Shown: positions 12,207 to 21,308 of the stretch, piece by piece
How positions within the stretch are numbered: position 1 is the stretch's first letter
Layout of the letters: each line of letters starts with the position of its first letter
Source: Bacteroidota bacterium
Lineage (GTDB): Bacteria > Bacteroidota > Bacteroidia > Bacteroidales > NBLH01
Length of the DNA stretch: 64,000 bases
Direction: 5' to 3'
Assembly (NCBI GenBank): GCA_025361565.1
Contig: JANYKN010000160.1
Span: 48,673 to 112,672, forward strand
Translations under genes and position numbers: made by a program
The notes under the pieces: model-generated
Seen by the model: the letters and a program-made list of their open reading frames with translations, nothing else
The model's database searches: none
What the model was told of the DNA's origin: nothing

Positions 12207-12267
12207 ATTGACGAGATAAAAAATAATTGTTTTAGGATAACATTATTCAATAATCAATAGTAAATAT

Positions 12268-12633
12268 TCAAAAATTTCCCCCATTCAACATAACTAAAGT
12301 ACAATCATCAACAACTTCAATCCCTGCTTCTTTTGCCATTTTTTCAAATTCTTCGTTTTCGGTTCCTGGATTAAAAATAATCCGTTTTGGTTTCAATTCC
12401 AATATATAATTATAATATTCAGGTTGGTTTTTGGATCCAACATACATAGTAACTGTATCTATATCAATAATTATTGATTTATTTTTTTGTATCACAATTT
12501 CATCAATTTCTCCTTCTTTAACGCCAATTGCTTCTACCGGATGCTCATATTTTCTAAGTAGTTTAATTGCTTTGTACGAAAATCTTTCCGGATTTGTACT
12601 GGCTCCAATCACCAATGTTTTTTTCTTTTCCAT
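12268..12633 (-). CDS. CoA-binding domain protein (YccU-like)
   Basis: The 121-residue protein is a single Rossmann-like CoA-binding domain: N-terminal TLVIGASTNPERFSYKAI (nucleotide-binding loop), then RIIFNPGTENEEFEKMAKEAG, then GIEVVDDCTLVML. This matches the CoA_binding_2/YccU family, which lacks the ligase domains of succinyl-CoA synthetase. The cellular role of these stand-alone domains is not established. It lies 15 bases after ispF and is probably cotranscribed with it. Confidence 0.85.
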   Translation of the reverse strand: MEKKKTLVIGASTNPERFSYKAIKLLRKYEHPVEAIGVKEGEIDEIVIQKNKSIIIDIDTVTMYVGSKNQPEYYNYILELKPKRIIFNPGTENEEFEKMAKEAGIEVVDDCTLVMLNGGNF

Positions 12634-12648
12634 TTTATTTATTTTAAA

Positions 12649-13128
12649 CTAAGATCGGTAAATAAGTACTACTGCATAAGCCGAAACCCCTTCTTCTCTT
12701 CCTTCAAAACCAAGCTTTTCGGTAGTTGTAGCCTTTATTGAAACATCATCAATACTTACTTTTAATATTCCGGCTAATATTTTCTGCATATCATTTATAT
12801 AATCTTTCACTTTTGGCTTTTGAAGTGCCAGGGTTGAATCAATATTCCCAATTTTAAATCCTTTATTTTCAATTAATTCAACAGTTCGGGCTAATAATAT
12901 TTTGCTATCGATATTTTTGAATTCCATGGCATTGTCTGGAAACTGAAAGCCAATATCCCTCAAATTAGCAGCACCAAGTATGGCATCACATATGGCATGG
13001 ATTAACACATCACCGTCAGAATGTGCCACTGTTCCTTTATTATGCGGAATTGTCAAGCCTCCCAGTATCAAACTTTCTCCCCCTGCCAATTGATGCACGT
13101 CATATCCAAAACCAATTTTTATATTCAT
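12649..13128 (-). CDS. ispF: 2-C-methyl-D-erythritol 2,4-cyclodiphosphate synthase
   Basis: IspF cyclises CDP-methylerythritol phosphate in the MEP pathway for isoprenoids. The 159-residue length is standard. Metal ligands Asp10 and His12 (GYDVH) and His44 (HSDGDVLIHAICDA) correspond to E. coli Asp8, His10 and His42. The C-terminal TTTEKLGFEGREEGVSAYA is intact. It heads the ispF / CoA-binding / thioredoxin run. A terminator upstream separates it from porV. Confidence 0.97.
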   Translation of the reverse strand: MNIKIGFGYDVHQLAGGESLILGGLTIPHNKGTVAHSDGDVLIHAICDAILGAANLRDIGFQFPDNAMEFKNIDSKILLARTVELIENKGFKIGNIDSTLALQKPKVKDYINDMQKILAGILKVSIDDVSIKATTTEKLGFEGREEGVSAYAVVLIYRS

Positions 13129-13185
13129 AGAATTTATAACTTTTGAGGGTTTGAAATTTTATTAAAAAAGTACTGAATCATCTAA

Positions 13186-13226
13186 ATAAAAAAACTACTT
13201 ACAAATATAACAAAATCTGCAAGTAG
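13186..13226 (-). terminator. terminator after porV
   Basis: Twelve-base arms at 13195-13206 and 13215-13226 pair with two G-U wobbles. On the minus strand they are followed by a run of seven T. It lies about 60 bases past the porV stop and insulates ispF. Confidence 0.65.
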
Positions 13227-13284
13227 TCCATTTTATAAAATCCAAAAAATCAACTTTGAGTTTTAATCTTTTGATTTGGAAATT

Positions 13285-14487
13285 TTATTCCTTAACTTTT
13301 TTTTCTTCGTTTTTTAAACCTTTAAAATCAAACAATAATGAAAAGCGAAGTGTATTTGCAAGTGGATTTGTTTGCTGCATAGGCAATAAATAAGCAAAAT
13401 CCATTTGAAAAACATTTAGTTTTAATCCAACGCCAACGGTAAAAAATTTACGGTTTCCTTTGGTAGCGTGTTCGTAAAAATATCCGGTTCTTAAGGCAAA
13501 TCTTTTATTATACCAATACTCTGTACCGAATGACCATGTTATTTCTCTAAATTCTTCTTTTGCTCCTCCAGGGGCATCTGAAAAAGATTGCCATATTCCG
13601 GTTATTGGTGATACATTTGGATCTTTTCCTGCAATAATATTACCAACGGAATCATACAAAGGAGGTGTTGGAACTAATAGCTTGTTCAAATCGGTTCCAA
13701 ACATCAACGAATTGTAATCATCTATATTATAGGTAATTGTGCCACCTAATCTTAAATTGGTAGGAATAAAATTGGATTCTGAATCATCGGTATATGATAT
13801 TTTGCTTCCAATATTGGAAACCTGAAGCCCATATGACATATTTGAAGGACGACCACCTAATGAAATATTTTTTGTATAATATAAAGAAAGATCAGCTGCA
13901 ACGGCGTTCCCAGGATGAGTTGTTGAATTTCCGGAACTGATTCCTCCTGTAAGATTAGAATAGATATAACGTAAGGTTATTGCTCCTGAAAATCCATCAG
14001 TAAATAGCATTGAATAAGATGCATCCAATGCAAATTCATTGGGTCTGAAATCTTTAATTGTACCACCCTGAATATTTGTAAAGGTAATATTACCAAGTGA
14101 AAAATATCGGAGACTTGCCCCAAAAGCCTGACCTTTTTTAAATTTTTTATAGCCTGCAAGATAAGAAATACTTATATCGTCAACTAGAGATCTTAACCAG
14201 GGAGTGTAAGACATAGAAATCCCAAAATCATCTGCAATAAAAGAGTATTTGGCAGCATTCCAATGTTGCGAATTTGCATCAGGGCTTGTGGCAACTCCTA
14301 TGTCGCCCATTCCTCCAGCTCTTGAATCGGGTGTAATCATTAAAAATGGCACTGCTGATGTAATTGTATTTACTCTTCCACTAAGGTCTTGGGTTGAAAT
14401 TTGTGCATTTATTTGGATATAAATATTAGAATTTAGAAGTGCTGCAAACAAAAATGCAATTGTTTTTTTCAAAGTTATTGAGTTCAT
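13285..14487 (-). CDS. porV: type IX secretion system outer-membrane protein PorV (LptO)
   Basis: The 400-residue protein has an N-terminal signal (to about residue 28, INAQ) and the PorV signature at the mature start: AVPFLMITPDSRAGGMGDIG and then SQHWNAAKYSF. The rest is a FadL-like beta-barrel ending in LLFDFKG. In the T9SS, PorV shuttles secreted substrates from the translocon to the PorU sortase at the outer membrane. porU lies next on the same strand, 180 bases away. A -7-like element (minus-strand TATCTTTG, 14515-14508) just upstream suggests that porV has its own promoter. Confidence 0.93.
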   Translation of the reverse strand: MNSITLKKTIAFLFAALLNSNIYIQINAQISTQDLSGRVNTITSAVPFLMITPDSRAGGMGDIGVATSPDANSQHWNAAKYSFIADDFGISMSYTPWLRSLVDDISISYLAGYKKFKKGQAFGASLRYFSLGNITFTNIQGGTIKDFRPNEFALDASYSMLFTDGFSGAITLRYIYSNLTGGISSGNSTTHPGNAVAADLSLYYTKNISLGGRPSNMSYGLQVSNIGSKISYTDDSESNFIPTNLRLGGTITYNIDDYNSLMFGTDLNKLLVPTPPLYDSVGNIIAGKDPNVSPITGIWQSFSDAPGGAKEEFREITWSFGTEYWYNKRFALRTGYFYEHATKGNRKFFTVGVGLKLNVFQMDFAYLLPMQQTNPLANTLRFSLLFDFKGLKNEEKKVKE

Positions 14488-14667
14488 TATTAGTTTATAA
14501 ATTTTTGCAAAGATATTAAATATTTGAAACGGCTAAAATGATGAATTATTATAAATTATACCAAATCGTTGTAAACAAATTAAAGAGACTTTTTCAATGA
14601 ATCATGTTTTGGTTGGTTTCATGATCATTCTATTTTTAGATGCAAAGGCACTTATACAGAATAAAGT

Positions 14668-17600
14668 TTAATTTAGAATTAAAAGTTTTTCTATTTTTTC
14701 AGCTTTTTCACCAGTGCTGGTTCTTACTGCTAACTTATAGAAATAAGCACCCCTGCCAATTTTATTTCCAAAATCATCCCTTCCATCCCATGCAATACCT
14801 TCTGAACGGAATCCGGTTGTAAGAATTTCCTGATGAATAGTTTTTACAATTTTGCCTGAAACTGTAAAAACATGAACATAAACTTCGAGCATTTCATTAG
14901 GTCTGTTGTGCTCAAAGAAAAAGGAAGTGTTAGTTGAGAATGGATTTGGATAATTCAAAACATGGCTCAGCTTAAATTGTTCTGAATTTGTAACAATAAA
15001 TGTAATGGAATCTTCTCTTGAATTATTATATACATCCCATGCTTTTATATGTAATTGATGTTCGCCTGGTTCAAGCTTTGGCAGGGAATATTTAACCTGT
15101 CCGCTTGTATAATCATCAATATCTGATTCATAATAATCGTTGAGTTTAAATTGTAAATCGGCTTTTTTATCAACAGTTGCCAATATGTCATGACCAATTC
15201 CATTACCTGTCGTATTTATGCCACTTTCGTCATTTAAATATACCAATAATTTTGGACTTTGATCTGTAATTCCACCATTGACAAAGTTTTCATCATTGAG
15301 ATATAGTCTTATTTTAGGACCTTCTAAATCGCTCGACTGATTTGTTGCCAGACCTCCTATAAATACATTTGTAAAATAACCCTTCGAATCTTCAATGATT
15401 TGATTATTAGAAGTATAATAGCTTATCTTGCCAGTATCAACATTATATCGGATATCTTTTGGTACGATGAAACTAAATTGGAAATCACCATCTTTAACAC
15501 TGGCCTTACCTTTAAATAGTTGACTGTTTCTTATGCTATAGTTGAATACGCCATCACCATCGTTGTTTAATGTTTTAACGTTCAGTGTTTTATCATATAC
15601 TATTGGATAAACAATGCCATTATATCCATTAAGTTTTTGGCCATCAACTGTTTGAACTTCACCACCAATAGTTACTTTTTGGAACGCTTTGAGTGTATCC
15701 GCTGCTCCGTTTACAGGCTTATTGTTTATTAAATTAGTTTTAACAAATAATCTTGCATACGAAAGTTGCAGAGCAGGATCCCCAAGCAAAGTAAAATTCC
15801 TTGTATTAATACCATTTCCGGAATTATTTTTTGTCAATCTCATAACATCCCCTAAGCAATATCTTTTATTTGAAATGGGGTCATTTTCAAAGATAAAATT
15901 GTAAAAGCTTTTATTTAATTGGAAATTGGGTGAAGCATATACCAGCCTAGTTGTTGTGAAAAGGCCTACCGCCCCTCCATTTGGGTTTAAAAAAATATGT
16001 TCGCCGGCAGTAACTTTTCTATAATCATCAAAACGGCTGAATTCGCAGGTGGCAGTCATGAAAATTGGTAATTTACTGGCGTTACTCCATTTTTTGATCT
16101 GGTCTATACCCACAACTCGTTCTTCGGCAAGCCCATTTTCATTTCCATGGCCTGTGTAGTTCATAACCAGTAAACCTTTTGCAATTTGGTTATCTATGGC
16201 CAGGTTTACTTCCGGATAACGCTGGCCCACTGATGAACTTTCCTGCACATATGCATCCAGATAAATTTTTTCTATATTGAATACCGGATAATTGTTTTTA
16301 ACTATCCGACTAAGTTCATCCGCCTGACGGATATGAAGTGTATCATCCTCATCGTCAGCAATAAAGCAAACTCTGTTTCTCCAGTCTCCATATGATTCAA
16401 TATTCAAATAATCTTTTATTTTTTGAATTGCATCATTTGCTTCTGTGGTATTTTTAACTGGTAACCTACCGATTCCAACATCCATATATCCATCGGAACC
16501 GCCTTCGTTATCATCGAGCAAACCATAAAAATCGTCAGTAACAAAAGATAGTGTTGGACTTAATGAATTTTCGGATTGATATGTTAAAATATAATTTGTG
16601 TTTTCGGTGAAATTGTGTCTGTTGTCATAGGAACCATCTCCAAAAAGACATAGATATTTTGGTATATTTGTGCTTAAATTTCCTCTATCATAGAGCATTT
16701 TCATAAAATCTCTTATAGCAGATACATCATGTGCTCCAGACGAAAACTCATTGTAAACCTGCCCGGTTGTTACCACTTGGACATTAAGATTATCATAAGA
16801 TTGATGTATTTCTTTAAGTGTGTTTGCATATTCATAAAACTCAGGAGGACAAACAATTATCATGTCTGTGGCAGCAATACCATGCAGATTTTGATTTTCA
16901 ATCATGCCAACATCATCTCCTTGTGTTATGGGCGAAAATGCACTGTTTTCATTAAATAATATAAATTCCCTTAAACTATCGGTTTCAAGTTTAAAATTCA
17001 ATGAAGTTCCAGATTGATTCGCATTTATTATTCTGGGTTTCTGCGGATTTGTTATATCCCAAATCCTTGTTGTGCCATCAGTGTTCGAAATTGTAAATTG
17101 TCCCACATTTCCAATTCCTACTGATTCTGTATTTCTAAATCGCATCTGATTACCAGTAAAAACTAACTGTCTTTTCGCATTTATTGTAATAAAATCGAGC
17201 CAGCCTTCTGATGATGCAGTGTATTTATTATAACTTATTTTTAAATCTACTTCATCTGAACCTGCTGAATTAACTGAAAATTCATCTATTTTTTGCGTTG
17301 CATAAATGGCCGTATAATCATAACTCACCAGGCTAAAAACGGAAGGAAAGCTTTGATTGTTTAAACTTATTGTAAATGAACTGGATACCGGTGATCTGGC
17401 AAGCAATGATGTCTCAGCAGTTATGGTTGAACCGCTGACAAGATTTGGAAAATTGAATTTGAAATCGTAATCTGTTTGGAAATCAAAATGTTCCGCAACC
17501 CATAATCTCCCTGAATGAATTAAATTAATGGAATCAATATCGTGATAAGCATAATCGCTAAATGAATTAATGTTATGTGTAACAGTTTTTGTTGATTGGT

Positions 17601-18477
17601 TTTCAGTTTGAATCAGATTATTTGTTTGCGAATTTGCATCTGAACTAATAAAATAATAGGCAAAATCAGAATATTGATGCATTTCATGTTTAAAAAGACC
17701 TGAAAAGCCGTCATATTTCCATTGAACTGGTCCATCTCCATAAAAGTAAATTGTACTATTTGATTTCCATATTTTATTTTCAATTAAGTCATCTGGCCTA
17801 TCGTCTATATTGTAGTAAGGAAGCATTTTTCCTCCATTTCCAAAGATTCTTGCATTTTCTGGATTTGCAATACCTAAAGCAGCAAGTTCATCATAACTAA
17901 GCTTATATATGCCACTTTTGTTTATTTTAATCTTTAACCATTTGCCTGAACTCAAAATAGATTGATTTGTATTGGCTTTTTTTTGTTTTTTAGTAACAGA
18001 TTTTTGACTTTGCTCTATAAGTTTCAATGTAAAACTTACCAATTTTTCATAAACTCCTGTTATTTTATTTTTCCTGAGTGGAACTAGCTTTATTGTTAAA
18101 AATGATTTTTTTCTCGCAAAATTGATTTTTGTTTCAATTTCAATATTGTCTTTAATTTGGGTTAAATCAACTACGTCTTTTGTATCTTTATCATTTAGAC
18201 TTTGAAATACTTGATTTTCAGCTATCGCTGAATAATTTCCATTAATGTCAATGTTTTCAGAGTAAATTGGCAAATTGTGTAAATTGGTTTCATAAACCGC
18301 ATTTTCGAAATAAAGTAAGTACTTTCTTTTTTGTTGATCTTCTGTATTGTTCGGATCGTAAAAAACCTGTTTTGGTTTCCAGTTAATTTTTCTTTCGAAT
18401 TTATTTTCCTGACTATATACATTAATAATCTGGAGAATCGAGAGAATTATAAGTATAGATAATCGTAATTTCAACAT
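14668..18477 (-). CDS. porU: type IX secretion system sortase PorU
   Basis: The 1269-residue protein has a signal peptide (about 1-22) and a large N-terminal beta-rich region. A gingipain-like C25 peptidase domain follows, with catalytic His777 in NYTGHGNENG and Cys811 in ATCEFSRFD. The C-terminal T9SS sorting-type domain contains NYPNPFSTNTSFFFEHN and ends GAYFYKLAVRTSTGEKAEKIEKLLIL. PorU removes the C-terminal signal of T9SS cargo and attaches cargo to the surface by transpeptidation. The order porU-porV on one strand, with gldJ nearby on the other, resembles the Flavobacterium porV/porU/gldJ neighbourhood as I remember it. Both catalytic residues are present, so it should be active. Confidence 0.94.
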   Translation of the reverse strand: MLKLRLSILIILSILQIINVYSQENKFERKINWKPKQVFYDPNNTEDQQKRKYLLYFENAVYETNLHNLPIYSENIDINGNYSAIAENQVFQSLNDKDTKDVVDLTQIKDNIEIETKINFARKKSFLTIKLVPLRKNKITGVYEKLVSFTLKLIEQSQKSVTKKQKKANTNQSILSSGKWLKIKINKSGIYKLSYDELAALGIANPENARIFGNGGKMLPYYNIDDRPDDLIENKIWKSNSTIYFYGDGPVQWKYDGFSGLFKHEMHQYSDFAYYFISSDANSQTNNLIQTENQSTKTVTHNINSFSDYAYHDIDSINLIHSGRLWVAEHFDFQTDYDFKFNFPNLVSGSTITAETSLLARSPVSSSFTISLNNQSFPSVFSLVSYDYTAIYATQKIDEFSVNSAGSDEVDLKISYNKYTASSEGWLDFITINAKRQLVFTGNQMRFRNTESVGIGNVGQFTISNTDGTTRIWDITNPQKPRIINANQSGTSLNFKLETDSLREFILFNENSAFSPITQGDDVGMIENQNLHGIAATDMIIVCPPEFYEYANTLKEIHQSYDNLNVQVVTTGQVYNEFSSGAHDVSAIRDFMKMLYDRGNLSTNIPKYLCLFGDGSYDNRHNFTENTNYILTYQSENSLSPTLSFVTDDFYGLLDDNEGGSDGYMDVGIGRLPVKNTTEANDAIQKIKDYLNIESYGDWRNRVCFIADDEDDTLHIRQADELSRIVKNNYPVFNIEKIYLDAYVQESSSVGQRYPEVNLAIDNQIAKGLLVMNYTGHGNENGLAEERVVGIDQIKKWSNASKLPIFMTATCEFSRFDDYRKVTAGEHIFLNPNGGAVGLFTTTRLVYASPNFQLNKSFYNFIFENDPISNKRYCLGDVMRLTKNNSGNGINTRNFTLLGDPALQLSYARLFVKTNLINNKPVNGAADTLKAFQKVTIGGEVQTVDGQKLNGYNGIVYPIVYDKTLNVKTLNNDGDGVFNYSIRNSQLFKGKASVKDGDFQFSFIVPKDIRYNVDTGKISYYTSNNQIIEDSKGYFTNVFIGGLATNQSSDLEGPKIRLYLNDENFVNGGITDQSPKLLVYLNDESGINTTGNGIGHDILATVDKKADLQFKLNDYYESDIDDYTSGQVKYSLPKLEPGEHQLHIKAWDVYNNSREDSITFIVTNSEQFKLSHVLNYPNPFSTNTSFFFEHNRPNEMLEVYVHVFTVSGKIVKTIHQEILTTGFRSEGIAWDGRDDFGNKIGRGAYFYKLAVRTSTGEKAEKIEKLLILN

Positions 18478-18721
18478 TTGTAATCTAAATTTATGATGGC
18501 CTAAAAATAACGAATAATATGAAGCTTTATTGATTTTTTATTGAATATTTCAAAACATGATATCTAAATATTGTAATTTTATCCGTTATTTGTATGCTCA
18601 ATTGAAGTAATAGATTAACCATGGGTTTTTATAAAAACTAGTAGTTAAGTCTACTGAAGCTGATAAAATTCCTTTTTATAAAATATAAATGATTGATTTT
18701 GATAAGAAGAAAAATTAAGAA

Positions 18722-19693
18722 ATGTTTAATAACAAGAGAAACATTCTGATTCTAGTTTTATTTGCTACTTATAAACTTGTAGCTCAGGATGTTCAATTTT
18801 CGCAATTGTTTGCCGACCGGATGTATTTAAATCCAGCATATGCAGGTTCCGATTATTGTCCCCGGTTTGTAATTTCCTATAAAAACCAATGGCCGGGTAT
18901 TCAATTTCCATATGTAACCTACAATGCGGCTTTTGATAAATACTCAGAAGCAGTGCATGGAGGAATTGGATTAAGAATAATGAAAGACGATCAAGGAAGT
19001 GGTGTCTTTAATCAGATTAATGCTGATTTTATTTATTCCTATCATTTACGGATAAATAACAGTATTTCTGCAAAATTTGCATTTGAAGCATCATTGTATC
19101 AGCAAAGTATGAACACCAGGGATTTGATTTATTATAACATGATAGATCCTGTTCAAGGAATTATTTATCCAAGTACTGAAACAATATCAAATCAATCATT
19201 CATTAGCCCTGATTTTTCTACTGGTCTGATAATCAATTATAAAAAGTATTATTTTGGCTTATCTGTTAGTCATATACCTCATAATTTAGTAGAGGCACAT
19301 AATGATTACTTACCCATAAAATATACGGCTCATTTAGGTGGAATTTTTCCAGTTTTAAAAAACAATACCAAAAAAGATGAGTTTTTTATTGAGCCAAACA
19401 TTATATTTATTAATCAACAAAATATGAACATGCTGTATTATGGCATGTATTTTGACATTTCTGCAATGTCTTTCGGGATGTTTTTTAGGCAAAACATTGA
19501 ATTTCATTTAGATGCTATGGTATTATCATATCATTTAAGTTTAAAAAAACTTACAATTGGATATAGTTATGATTTAACATTATCTAAATTTTTTAGACAA
19601 ACACTGGGAACTCATGAGCTAAGTTTAATATATTTGATACCCTGTGACAAAAAAATTAGAAATTACAATACAATAAGTTGTCCTTCTTTTTAG
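18722..19693 (+). CDS. PorP/SprF family type IX secretion membrane protein
   Basis: The 323-residue protein has a short signal peptide (to about VAQD, residue 22) followed by the family signature FSQLFADRMYLNPAYAGS and the outer-membrane barrel pattern, including GGIGLRIMKDDQGSG and YHLRINNSISAKFAFE. PorP/SprF proteins anchor or export particular T9SS cargo, and many genomes have several paralogues. This copy lies between porU (divergent) and gldJ (30 bases downstream), so it may be a core component rather than a cargo-specific SprF. Sequence alone does not settle which. Confidence 0.88.
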   Translation: MFNNKRNILILVLFATYKLVAQDVQFSQLFADRMYLNPAYAGSDYCPRFVISYKNQWPGIQFPYVTYNAAFDKYSEAVHGGIGLRIMKDDQGSGVFNQINADFIYSYHLRINNSISAKFAFEASLYQQSMNTRDLIYYNMIDPVQGIIYPSTETISNQSFISPDFSTGLIINYKKYYFGLSVSHIPHNLVEAHNDYLPIKYTAHLGGIFPVLKNNTKKDEFFIEPNIIFINQQNMNMLYYGMYFDISAMSFGMFFRQNIEFHLDAMVLSYHLSLKKLTIGYSYDLTLSKFFRQTLGTHELSLIYLIPCDKKIRNYNTISCPSF

Positions 19694-19694
19694 T

Positions 19695-19702
19695 TATATT
19701 TG
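19695..19702 (+). promoter_or_regulatory. -7-like element for gldJ
   Basis: TATATTTG matches the Bacteroidota TAnnTTTG element and lies just past the porP/sprF stop, 31 bases before the gldJ ATG. The nearest TTG upstream is only 14 bases away, so the -33 element is weak. It suggests gldJ can be transcribed separately. Confidence 0.4.
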
Positions 19703-19732
19703 CATTGGTGAAAAAAAATAAAAGTGATTATT

Positions 19733-21244
19733 ATGAAGATTAGATCAATTTTTCTTGCAGCAATATTGATGATTACACTTTTTTCCTTGTCATACTGTTC
19801 TCTTATCGGTAAAGGAAAATCAAAGGGTGTAGGAGATGTTTCATCAACTACTGACTGGGCTTATAACGACCCTGACATGGGTAGATTTGAAGTAGTGGAC
19901 TATACTGAACAGCAAACCGGTCCTGGATTGGTTTTTGTTGAAGGTGGAACATTTATTATGGGGCAAACTGCCCAGGATGTAGTGTACGATTGGAATAATA
20001 TTCCCCGTCGTTTTACAGTTGCATCATTTTATATGGATGAAACTGAAGTTAGAAATATTGATTATCGTGAATATCTTAACTGGGTTTCAAAAGTTTTTGT
20101 AAGTTATCCTCAAGTGTACAAACAAGCATTGCCTGATACATTGGTTTGGCGTAAACGATTAGCTTATAATGAACCATATGTCGAATATTATTTCAGGCAT
20201 CCAGCCTATCATAATTATCCTGTTGTGGGTGTAAGCTGGCTTCAGGCAACAGATTATTGCGCATGGAGAACTGACCGGGTTAATGAAAAACTGTTAATTG
20301 ATGCAGGAATTCTTGATATGAACCCAAATCAGGTTGATGAAGATAACTATAATACACAGGCATATCTTGCAGGACAGTATGAAAGTGGTGTAAGACAAAA
20401 TCTTCCAACATTGGATGGAGGCGAACGTCATGCTACTATGGAGGATGGAATTATGCTTCCAAAATACCGTTTACCTATGGAAGCTGAGTGGGAATATGCA
20501 GCACTTGGTTTAATTGGAAATTCAACTGGATCTCCTGAAAGGATTTATAATAGGAAAATTTTCCCTTGGAATGGACATTATGTTCGAAATGATACCAAGC
20601 AAAATCGTGGACAGTTTCGCGCCAATTTTCAAAGAGGACGTGGCGATATGATGGGAGTTGCAGGTGCTTTAAATGATAATGCAGATATCCCAGCTCCAGT
20701 TGATGCTTATTGGCCAAATGACTATGGTCTTTATTGTATGGCTGGGAATGTGAACGAATGGTGTCTTGATATTTATCGTCAATTATCATCACGGGACCTT
20801 GAAGAATTTAATCCATTCAGAGGTAATGTATTTCAAAAGATGAAAACAAACCAGGATGGTTCCGCAGCAGACAAAGATTCACTAGGTAGAATTCTTTATG
20901 AAAACGTGGCAGATGACTATTCACGTCATAATTACCAAAAATCCAACAATATAAATTATAAAGATGGCGATGTTGAATCAAGTACTGATCAAGGTGGTGG
21001 ATGGATGGATGAATCTGCTACTGCAGGTTCTGACAGGATGTACTATTCTGGAGTAGGTGAAAAAGGAAAGGATATGACTTCTCTGGTTAGCGATAGGTCA
21101 AGAGTATACAAAGGTGGCGGTTGGAATGATAGGATGTACTGGCTAAGTCCTGGTACCAGAAGATTTCTTGATGAAAGAAAATCTGCTGATAACCTGGGTT
21201 TCAGATGTGCTATGACAAGAGTTGGAAGTCAACCGGGATTTTAA
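19733..21244 (+). CDS. gldJ: GldJ-like lipoprotein with sulfatase-modifying (FGE) fold
   Basis: The lipoprotein signal ends LSYC. The FGE-sulfatase domain includes GPGLVFVEGGTFIMG, FYMDETEVRNIDYREYLNW, VVGVSWLQATDYCAWRTDRV, RLPMEAEWEYAA, YCMAGNVNEWCLD and LGFRCAM. The insert EEFNPFRGNVFQKM, followed by DKDSLGRI and NYKDGD, resembles GldJ more than PorK/GldK. GldJ is needed for gliding and for T9SS stability in Flavobacterium. I chose ATG 19733 over the GTG at 19724. No porL, porM or porN follows, which also argues for GldJ over PorK. The residues for copper-dependent FGE catalysis are not expected in this subfamily. Confidence 0.85.
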   Translation: MKIRSIFLAAILMITLFSLSYCSLIGKGKSKGVGDVSSTTDWAYNDPDMGRFEVVDYTEQQTGPGLVFVEGGTFIMGQTAQDVVYDWNNIPRRFTVASFYMDETEVRNIDYREYLNWVSKVFVSYPQVYKQALPDTLVWRKRLAYNEPYVEYYFRHPAYHNYPVVGVSWLQATDYCAWRTDRVNEKLLIDAGILDMNPNQVDEDNYNTQAYLAGQYESGVRQNLPTLDGGERHATMEDGIMLPKYRLPMEAEWEYAALGLIGNSTGSPERIYNRKIFPWNGHYVRNDTKQNRGQFRANFQRGRGDMMGVAGALNDNADIPAPVDAYWPNDYGLYCMAGNVNEWCLDIYRQLSSRDLEEFNPFRGNVFQKMKTNQDGSAADKDSLGRILYENVADDYSRHNYQKSNNINYKDGDVESSTDQGGGWMDESATAGSDRMYYSGVGEKGKDMTSLVSDRSRVYKGGGWNDRMYWLSPGTRRFLDERKSADNLGFRCAMTRVGSQPGF

Positions 21245-21268
21245 AATATAATATTTCTATATAATTTT

Positions 21269-21297
21269 AACCCGCTCTTTCAAAGGGCGGGTTTTTT
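21269..21297 (+). terminator. strong intrinsic terminator before murF
   Basis: Arms AACCCGC (21269-21275) and GCGGGTT (21287-21293), extended by a G-U and further A/T pairs, are followed by TTTTTT. It ends only about 12 bases before the murF ATG. Confidence 0.88.
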
Positions 21298-21308
21298 ATT
21301 TTTAGCAT

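Noticed and set aside
19733..21244. PorK/GldK as the identity of the FGE-fold lipoprotein
   Set aside because: No porL/M/N follows, the gene lies beside porU/porV and murF, and the FRGNVFQKM and DKDSLGRI segments look like GldJ.
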